This document shows, piece after piece, positions 58,041 through 64,000 of a stretch of DNA of 64,000 bases (position 1 is the first letter of the stretch; each line of letters starts with the position of its first letter). The notes beneath the pieces are model-generated. The model made no database searches. It was not told the origin of the DNA and was given only the letters and a program-made list of their open reading frames with translations. The stretch spans positions 20,938 through 84,937 of the forward strand of contig JAHDHL010000024.1 in the NCBI GenBank assembly GCA_020631355.1, written 5' to 3'. This DNA comes from Saprospiraceae bacterium. GTDB taxonomy: Bacteria; Bacteroidota; Bacteroidia; Chitinophagales; Saprospiraceae. The position numbers were made by a program, and so were the translations under genes.

Positions 58041-58850
58041 CTAGTCCAACTGCTCAGTTAATTTTTTCAGGAACCATATCATAATGGGTCTGGGCAATTT
58101 ATTGATGAGGAAGAAAAACTTAGCATCGGGCCCGACCAGAATCCTTAGCTTTCTCTTTTGAATGCCTTTTATGATAATTTTGGCAGCTTGAGTAGGAGTC
58201 GTTCTACAGACTTTCTCAAACTTTTCAGCCATATTCTTTTGTCGGTCCGCATATTTTGAGTCCCTTGCGATATTGGTTTTGATTCCCCCCGGATGGACAG
58301 ACGAAACAACAACTCCTGTATCCATGAATTTTTCTTCAATAGCCAAGGATTCCGTAAATCCCCTGATTCCGAATTTAGTAGTGCTGTATGCGGATTGATA
58401 TGGAATCCCATGAATTCCGAAGATACTGGATATGTTGACTAGACTGGAAGCTTTTTGTTGTCGGAGATAAGGTAAAAAAGCCAAGGAACCATACATCATA
58501 CCCCAGAGATTGATTCCCATTATCCACTCATAGTCCTCTATACTCGTTTCTGCAGCAGACAACTTTGAAATTGCTACTCCAGCATTATTGATAACGACAT
58601 CCACCCGACCCAATTGTTGGGCCACTTCATCTGCAAATGCATAAAATGTCTCCTTATCCGACACATCAAAAATGGAATGAAGAATCGGTTGTTCAGAAGC
58701 AATGAGCGAAATCGTTTCCTGCAATGTTTCCTTATTATAATCATTCAGGGCTAGAGTGGCACCCAAACGATGGAATTCGACTGCCAAGGCTCTACCAATA
58801 CCCGAACCTGCACCTGTAATTACGACTACCCTATTCTTAAAATCTTTCAT
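58041..58850 (-). CDS. Short-chain dehydrogenase/reductase
   Basis: A 269-residue classical SDR. Nucleotide-binding TGAGSGIG (12-19), NNAG (88-91), catalytic Ser141/142 in NISSIFG, and Tyr155-xxx-Lys159 in SAYSTTKF, followed by VHPGGIKTN. NAD(P)-dependent oxidation or reduction of a small alcohol or carbonyl; the C-terminal part with FFLINKLPRPIMIWFLKKL resembles the group often labelled acetoin dehydrogenase-like or lipid-modifying SDRs. The exact substrate cannot be told. Confidence 0.9.
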   Translation of the reverse strand: MKDFKNRVVVITGAGSGIGRALAVEFHRLGATLALNDYNKETLQETISLIASEQPILHSIFDVSDKETFYAFADEVAQQLGRVDVVINNAGVAISKLSAAETSIEDYEWIMGINLWGMMYGSLAFLPYLRQQKASSLVNISSIFGIHGIPYQSAYSTTKFGIRGFTESLAIEEKFMDTGVVVSSVHPGGIKTNIARDSKYADRQKNMAEKFEKVCRTTPTQAAKIIIKGIQKRKLRILVGPDAKFFFLINKLPRPIMIWFLKKLTEQLD

Positions 58851-58877
58851 ATCCGCTTTTTTGACTCATATAAAAAT

Positions 58878-58917
58878 AAGGAAGCCTAGGGTTCTTTTAA
58901 GAATCCTAGGCTTCCTT
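58878..58917 (-). terminator. Terminator of the outer-membrane protein gene
   Basis: 19-bp arms (58878-58896 and 58899-58917, one mismatch), 2-nt loop; on the minus strand it is followed by ATTTTTATAT. It lies between the end of the 59034 gene and the SDR start. Confidence 0.8.
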
Positions 58918-59033
58918 TATGAATACCCATCTTCCATCATCAAATAGTCCTATCGGACTAAAAGCAACTTAAGTAATAAGTTTTCAGTGGTTTGCAAATC
59001 AATTATTGAATCCTTTCCAAACCACTTCATCGA

Positions 59034-59696
59034 CTAAAACTTGATGGCAAAGTAAATCGATGAGGGAAGCGCGAATGAAGTACGGAAAGACCAATCATCT
59101 GACTCTGAGTTATTGAAAGCTTCCCTTACTTCAATATTCCTCTCATAAAATGCAATGAATGCAGATTCCGTAAAGATCGAAATCTTGGAATTGATATTGA
59201 ATTGAATACCCAGGACAGGCCCCAAACCTGCTTCTATATCCAAATCCAAATCCTTGGTTGAGGAAGTATTATTTCCTCCTGGACCATAAACTCTTTTATT
59301 GGATGTGACTCCTGTTCTGAAATCCCCACCTACCATGGCTTGCCATTTTTTCGATAATTTGAATTGTCTTTCAGTTCCCACTCTGGCATCCACGCGGAAC
59401 CTACTTTGTGTCAGACCGGCATCAGTACCTGTTGATCCATTCGCAAATGAGAAAAGACCTAATCCCATTCTAGGAACCCTACGTTTCCCCTCTCGATATA
59501 TCTTATAAGAAACAGCATAAACATCTCCAGAGGTTGGACTATTACTCGAAAAACTAATGAATTGGGAAATGAAGAATGTTGCATTCACACCAATTTCATG
59601 TGTTTTCTTGGGTTTGCTGTTTTCCTCCTGAGCGGACAATGAGAATGCTGAGGTTAAGAGAATTAGAGATACAATGAATAAATTCTGATTCATCAA
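59034..59696 (-). CDS. Outer-membrane beta-barrel protein of unknown function
   Basis: A 220-residue exported protein: signal peptide (about 1-22, TSAFSLSAQ), then alternating hydrophobic strands and a C-terminal SIYFAIKF that ends in Phe, as in outer-membrane barrels. Not recognised as a specific family; small barrels of this kind are common in Bacteroidota. Confidence 0.7.
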   Translation of the reverse strand: MMNQNLFIVSLILLTSAFSLSAQEENSKPKKTHEIGVNATFFISQFISFSSNSPTSGDVYAVSYKIYREGKRRVPRMGLGLFSFANGSTGTDAGLTQSRFRVDARVGTERQFKLSKKWQAMVGGDFRTGVTSNKRVYGPGGNNTSSTKDLDLDIEAGLGPVLGIQFNINSKISIFTESAFIAFYERNIEVREAFNNSESDDWSFRTSFALPSSIYFAIKF

Positions 59697-59936
59697 ATAG
59701 CTTTTTGGTGATTAAATAATATTTATATTTTATAATGACGTATGAGAAAGCAAAATGTGTTAGTTTCTTGTGGGTTTTAACATTTATGATTCCATGAAAA
59801 GTACGAATAAAACTGATATACCATGTTGTGGTACTTGCTTTTCCCTTCCCATAACATATCTCTTTCGGTTTTTGGTATTGATTCCCTTTCAGTATCCACC
59901 TAGTAAGAATAATCCAAGCAGATTGAACATCATCAC

Positions 59937-60659
59937 TTAATCTGCCAGATTGATTTCTTTGAGTAATTGCCCGGCCGAAGTTTTCGTTTGGGTATAAATC
60001 CCTTTCAGGGATTTGTACCTAAAAAGGCTTAATCTTAAGAAATTCCGGCCCTTTACAGATTGAATCATTTTTACCATTTTATCCTTTCTTTCTTTCGGAT
60101 CTTGGAGTATGGGAATATTATTCGTAGAATCGGATAATATGGTCAACTCAAAAGCATCCTGTTCTTCCCAAAAAGCCGACTCTCTCGTTGCCAGGTTTCT
60201 TTCCCAATCGTTGAAATTATTCAGGTAATCCTGATTATAGGTATAGTAATTATTAATCTTTTGAAAAATGGTATCGAATTCATGCAAGTTCAGAATGGAC
60301 TGGTCTGTCATACTTGAAAATGCAGCATCGTTGATTCGTATATTCAGATATTGGGTATTCAAGGCTGCATCAAGATATTCGATTGGCAGGGTATCCATTC
60401 TACTGTCTTGTAGTACAAGCGTCTTGACCTCAATGATTTGGTCAATCATTTCTATTACCTGACTGAAAACTGCAGTATCCCTTTTCAATTCATTGGATAT
60501 CTTGGTCAAATGTTCCTGAGCAAGTACGATGTTATTCCTTTTGGTGTTCCAATTATTCACCTGCACTGCAATCAAAATTCCGATAACGACCAAAAAAACC
60601 TCACCCATTGCATAAGGGATATATCCTTTCAACTTCTTTTTGGCTGATTCATTCTTCAT
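59937..60659 (-). CDS. DUF6090-family membrane protein
   Basis: A 240-residue protein with one N-terminal transmembrane helix (about 15-32) in the hallmark context GYIPYAMGEVFLVVIGILIAVQVNNWNTKRN, then a largely helical periplasmic domain. DUF6090 members are common in Bacteroidota in multiple copies and have no known function. It lies 62 bp downstream of the retropepsin-like gene, in the same direction. Confidence 0.8.
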   Translation of the reverse strand: MKNESAKKKLKGYIPYAMGEVFLVVIGILIAVQVNNWNTKRNNIVLAQEHLTKISNELKRDTAVFSQVIEMIDQIIEVKTLVLQDSRMDTLPIEYLDAALNTQYLNIRINDAAFSSMTDQSILNLHEFDTIFQKINNYYTYNQDYLNNFNDWERNLATRESAFWEEQDAFELTILSDSTNNIPILQDPKERKDKMVKMIQSVKGRNFLRLSLFRYKSLKGIYTQTKTSAGQLLKEINLAD

Positions 60660-60721
60660 TCAAAAGTTTTTTGATTCCTATCAAAGAAGCAAAATAGAAT
60701 ATTTTCCAAATATCAATTAAT

Positions 60722-61945
60722 TCATTCAATCAAAACTTCTTTTTTCATTTGGACAATCCTCTTTTTGCCATTCTCTATCACTACCATCTGTAGCGTATTG
60801 GATTGGAGTAAATCAGGTAATTCAGTTTTCAAGAAATCACAAAAATCAACTATATCTGCTATCTGATAATGTTCTATGGCTACAACTTCATTTTCCGAGT
60901 CAATCGGTTCATATGATGAATGAGAAGTCCAGTAACTTTTAATGGAAAGGGTTTTCTCCCTGATATTAGCCATGATGCCGTATTGGAAATCCTGCAAGGA
61001 TTTCTTGTGGCTTTCTTTTATATCCTCGATGAATAACATTGATTTTTTCCAATCAATCGTGACGATATGATTTTTCCAAAACCTGTTCCCTATCAAATTC
61101 GAGCCATTCTCCTCAAATGAAACGATCATATCGCGTACCAGCCTATCACCCATTACAACTTCAGGAATTTTCTGTTTCACTTCCTCTACCGTTTGTATGG
61201 AATGTATTGATACTGAAAGACCAACACCTGTAGCAGACTTTCCAGCCTCACTCTTTACCCCTGTCTTTTTTAGGACGGACATATTGGCTTCCATCAGACC
61301 TCCAAATCCGGTATCGAATAAAAATTCACCCTCATAATCATTCATTCTAACCTCTATATTAGGATTGCCCAATTCAGTAAATTCGATAGGAATCGTATCA
61401 TGCTTGGAAGATGGTATTACTGTTCTACTAACATCCCAAAAGGTAATCGTATTATTCTGGTAATCAATTTTCCATGTGGCCTTTTTCATCAGATTATTCC
61501 CTATTAATCCGTCTATTCTTGTACCACATCCAAATTCTTCAAAATCTGCTAATTGTGCATTCAAATCAGATTCGGCACATAACAATTTTTCGAATCCTAC
61601 ATCATTCATCATGATATCATCAAGAAAATAAAGATTGATTCTTTTAGAATTATTGTTGGACCCCTTGACACTGATTGAACTCTCTCTTTTCAAGTTTAGT
61701 TCTGATACCAATTCAGGGGAAATCAGGGAAACTTCAGCACCAGTATCAAAAATAAAATTATACAGATTCCCATCAATACTGACCTCAAAAACTATTAGAT
61801 TACTAATAAGTCGAAAAGGCAATTCAGTAATAAAGGAATCTTGTTGGAATGTCCCTTCTTTCAGGATTTTCTTATTCTTAAGAATAGAACAAGCGGATAT
61901 CGAAGTAATCAGGAATGAAAATAGGAATAATCTTAAAATTCTCAT
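60722..61945 (-). CDS. Retropepsin-like aspartyl protease lipoprotein
   Basis: A 407-residue envelope protein. Lipobox SISACS (Cys19). Two pepsin-type halves, each with a DTG motif: FDTGAEVSLIS (Asp67) and FLFDTGFGGL (Asp211), so the dimer-like active site could be complete within one chain, followed by a C-terminal domain with GIMANIREKTLSIKSYW (about 325-407) that may be PDZ-like. The two DTG sites point to a working peptidase, but the substrate is unknown. Confidence 0.85.
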   Translation of the reverse strand: MRILRLFLFSFLITSISACSILKNKKILKEGTFQQDSFITELPFRLISNLIVFEVSIDGNLYNFIFDTGAEVSLISPELVSELNLKRESSISVKGSNNNSKRINLYFLDDIMMNDVGFEKLLCAESDLNAQLADFEEFGCGTRIDGLIGNNLMKKATWKIDYQNNTITFWDVSRTVIPSSKHDTIPIEFTELGNPNIEVRMNDYEGEFLFDTGFGGLMEANMSVLKKTGVKSEAGKSATGVGLSVSIHSIQTVEEVKQKIPEVVMGDRLVRDMIVSFEENGSNLIGNRFWKNHIVTIDWKKSMLFIEDIKESHKKSLQDFQYGIMANIREKTLSIKSYWTSHSSYEPIDSENEVVAIEHYQIADIVDFCDFLKTELPDLLQSNTLQMVVIENGKKRIVQMKKEVLIE

Positions 61946-62038
61946 AAGTTGCTACCTATTGATGTCAGATAATACAACAAGATATAATATTAATATATCG
62001 ATTATGAATCAAATGCAATCCAACAATTAGATTACAAA

Positions 62039-62458
62039 TTAATCATGTAATTCCAATTGGTAGTCGGGCATTTCTTCCTCCACTCCTTTAGCTGTCCAAT
62101 ATTTCCCTTTGACAACCATGATTTCCTGGTTACTGAATTCCATCCAAGCATAATCATAGATATAATGGTAAACCTTCCCCTTGGAATTTTTATATGTCCC
62201 GGTGAAATATGAAAAATTAAATCCGAGTTCCGTCATTTTTGTCTTGGCGACATAAAAATAATATTCATGTTTGGTTTGGAATAACGCTGACATGATTCCA
62301 TGATTCTTGTGCAGTATCTTATCAATCACAAGGATGGCTTGAGGGATACTATTTTTTTGTTGATAATGATAAGCATTCTTACAGGATATACTACAAAACT
62401 TCTTATCGGAGCGGCCTCTGATGTTCTTATTACAATTCTTGCATATTCTCCCAGACAT
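62039..62458 (-). CDS. Zinc-ribbon protein
   Basis: A 139-residue cytoplasmic protein. The N-terminus has CKNCNKNIRGRSDKKFCSISCKNAYH, a CxxC-N-CxxxC zinc-ribbon as in DUF2116-like and treble-clef small proteins. The rest is basic and aromatic (TKHEYYFYVAKTKMTELGFNFSYFTGTYKNSKGK) and resembles no enzyme I know. It may bind nucleic acid. It sits beside the recombinase but points away from it. Confidence 0.7.
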   Translation of the reverse strand: MSGRICKNCNKNIRGRSDKKFCSISCKNAYHYQQKNSIPQAILVIDKILHKNHGIMSALFQTKHEYYFYVAKTKMTELGFNFSYFTGTYKNSKGKVYHYIYDYAWMEFSNQEIMVVKGKYWTAKGVEEEMPDYQLELHD

Positions 62459-62580
62459 ATTCTTCTTTTAATAGTTGATTAAACGATTATAAACGCTTTC
62501 AACGCCTAAAACAACTACTACACTGATTTTCATCATTTTAAAAACAACTCACAGAAGTAGATCCCTTATATTTGTATTGA

Positions 62581-62676
62581 CATGTTATCCAAAATTCTAT
62601 GTCGTACACCAAATGTAATTACATAGGATTTCACGAAATAATCATAGGACCTCTAATCATATAAAGGGATAACATG
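62581..62676. repeat. Nested inverted repeats upstream of the recombinase
   Basis: Outer arms CATGTTATCC (62581-62590) and GGATAACATG (62667-62676) are exact; inner arms AATTCTATGT (62593-62602) and ACATAGGATT (62621-62630) differ at one base. Could be a recombinase site, an operator or chance. Confidence 0.5.
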
Positions 62677-62755
62677 ACAATATGTGAGTCCTTGGGTGGT
62701 AAATTCTGATATATTATCACAGAGAATACAGAACCATTCCAAGAAATAAATCAAG

Positions 62756-63892
62756 ATGAATAAAGAACAAAAGCATATTTCACTAAAGCATCTGGTTATT
62801 GAGAACCAACGTCAAATCGGAATTTCGTTCCACACTGATAAGGTTCTGGAATCTTTGGTCCTACGCCTCCCTCAAGTGGCATGGAGTGAACAATATGGGA
62901 TGTATTATATTTCAAATTATCCAAGGAATTTCCATTTGATACTGAGAACATTCAAGGATGTAGCATGGATTAACCTCCAATCGTTTTCTGACAATATCAA
63001 AAGGTCACATGACAACCCGACCCTCAATCTGGATTATTTCAGGAAAAGGAAAGTAGAAGTTGGATTCAGGGTTTGCCCGGATAGTTATCTGAAGAAACTG
63101 GAAAGCAAGTCGTATGCATTCAATACAGCCAAAAGTTATATCCATCATTTCGAAAGATTCATCAATCACTTTAAGGAAAGGGAACTCATAGGGATAAACG
63201 AGGAAGAAATCAAGGACTATATCAATATGGTTTGTAGGAGGTATAACTATTCGAGGAGTTACATCAACCAACTCATAAACAGCATCAAATTCTACTATGA
63301 AGTAGTGATGGGCATGCCCAATCGTTTCTATTCCATAGACAGGCCTTTCAAACAAGAAAAATTACCGCAGGTATTGAGTAAGGAAGCTATCCTGAGGATG
63401 ATAGATATGACACAGAATCCCAAGCACAAATGTATGATTAGTCTTCTATATTCTGCAGGACTGAGGCGACAGGAATTATTGGACCTAAAGCCGCAACACA
63501 TCAAGAGTGACAGGATGTTGATTTTTGTCCAGAATGCAAAGGGAAATAAGGAAAGGTATACCCTATTAAGCAAGAAACTACTACTGAATCTTAGGAAATA
63601 TTACCGTCAATACAGACCTAAGGAATACCTTTTTGAGGGGGATAAGGGTGGAAAATACTCTGCTACGAGCCTTTCGTGTGTAGTCAAGGCAGCAGCCAAA
63701 CGTGCAGGTATCATACAAAAGGTAACACCACATATGCTCAGGCACAGTTTTGCTACCCATCTACTGGAAAATGGAACAGACCTCAGATATATTCAAAATC
63801 TTCTGGGTCACAACAGTACGAAAACGACTGAGATCTATACTCATGTCGCCACGAATGTGATACGGGAGATTGTAAGTCCGCTGGATGTTTAA
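62756..63892 (+). CDS. Tyrosine recombinase / integrase, XerC/D-like
   Basis: A 378-residue site-specific recombinase. An unusual N-terminal domain of about 100 residues (LKHLVIENQRQIGISFHTDK...) precedes a SAM-like core-binding domain (about 108-195) and a catalytic domain with the Arg of YSAGLRRQELLDLK, His-x-x-Arg in PHMLRHSFATHLL, His in LLGHNS and nucleophile Tyr361 in EIYTHV. The terminal SPLD recalls integron integrases, but the patch-III insert that defines IntI is missing, so it is not an integron integrase. It is probably the integrase of an island or cassette element whose cargo lies outside the window, or a phylum-type XerD relative. Confidence 0.9.
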   Translation: MNKEQKHISLKHLVIENQRQIGISFHTDKVLESLVLRLPQVAWSEQYGMYYISNYPRNFHLILRTFKDVAWINLQSFSDNIKRSHDNPTLNLDYFRKRKVEVGFRVCPDSYLKKLESKSYAFNTAKSYIHHFERFINHFKERELIGINEEEIKDYINMVCRRYNYSRSYINQLINSIKFYYEVVMGMPNRFYSIDRPFKQEKLPQVLSKEAILRMIDMTQNPKHKCMISLLYSAGLRRQELLDLKPQHIKSDRMLIFVQNAKGNKERYTLLSKKLLLNLRKYYRQYRPKEYLFEGDKGGKYSATSLSCVVKAAAKRAGIIQKVTPHMLRHSFATHLLENGTDLRYIQNLLGHNSTKTTEIYTHVATNVIREIVSPLDV

Positions 63893-63953
63893 TTTTACAT
63901 TCAGCGATATTTGTTTTAAACTCAATAATACAATATCTTGGGTTTACTACTCA

Positions 63954-63988
63954 ATACCCAATGATTCCAAAGATGGTTCATTGGGTAT
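63954..63988. repeat. Inverted repeat 62 bp after the recombinase
   Basis: ATACCCAATGA (63954-63964) and TCATTGGGTAT (63978-63988), 11-bp perfect arms and a 13-nt loop, with no T run. Directly after it is GTTGGGT. It may be a recombination site of the recombinase or a plain stem. Confidence 0.55.
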
Positions 63989-64000
63989 GTTGGGTTGTTA

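Noticed and set aside
63940..64000. Possible integron attC site beside an integrase
   Set aside because: GTTGGGT fits the GTTRRRY core, but no matching RYYYAAC partner lies on the other side of the stem, and the recombinase lacks the IntI patch-III insert.

Overview
The window reads as chromosome of a gliding-type Bacteroidota, most likely from the Saprospiria/Chitinophagales side, although that placement is inference. The support is: an SprB-repeat adhesin directly followed by a PorP/SprF partner; three other large secreted proteins ending in type A type IX secretion (T9SS) sorting domains; -7 promoter boxes close to TAnnTTTG; and the order miaB - sigma-54 activator - lptE - TPR-like protein - secG - groES - groEL, which is familiar in this phylum. 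No rRNA, tRNA, insertion sequence or CRISPR array was seen. Coding density is high and many genes end in clean stem-loop terminators, several of them bidirectional or overlapping a stop codon.

Layout. 1-1676 (-): Cu-type P1B ATPase, cut off at the window edge. 2070-9344 (+): giant SprB-like surface protein plus its SprF-like partner. 9397-17131: cell-envelope block with KDO transferase, a long SLBB polysaccharide-export protein, a Wzz-like chain-length protein, an MBL hydrolase with a 2[4Fe-4S] ferredoxin, and a heptose kinase. 17731-20832: biotin-dependent acyl-CoA carboxyltransferase, SGNH-type membrane protein, small DUF1232-like protein. 20984-28667: the conserved housekeeping run from miaB to groEL. 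29277-36000: small secreted proteins and lipoproteins, around a compact SCP2 / sulfotransferase / DUF1214 cluster. 36091-40793: TPR histidine kinase, EttA and a TVP38-type membrane protein. 40856-48570 (-): two paralogous PKD/beta-helix T9SS cargo proteins, one carrying a very recent 249-bp in-frame duplication. 48706-57039: helical-repeat protein, radC, MsbA-like exporter, secreted endonuclease I and a membrane glycosyltransferase. 57282-62458: lipoprotein, SDR, outer-membrane protein, DUF6090 protein, retropepsin-like lipoprotein and zinc-ribbon protein. 62756-63892 (+): tyrosine recombinase flanked by inverted repeats.

How the genes work together. Much of the window builds or decorates the outer membrane and surface: LPS inner core (KDO, heptose), LPS transport (LptE), capsule/EPS export, SecG, and T9SS cargo. 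The places most worth follow-up are the recombinase with its flanking inverted repeats, the dense hairpin cluster upstream of radC, the SCP2-sulfotransferase-DUF1214 unit, and the freshly duplicated PKD domain. I did not find a clear-cut new defence or mobile system inside this window.
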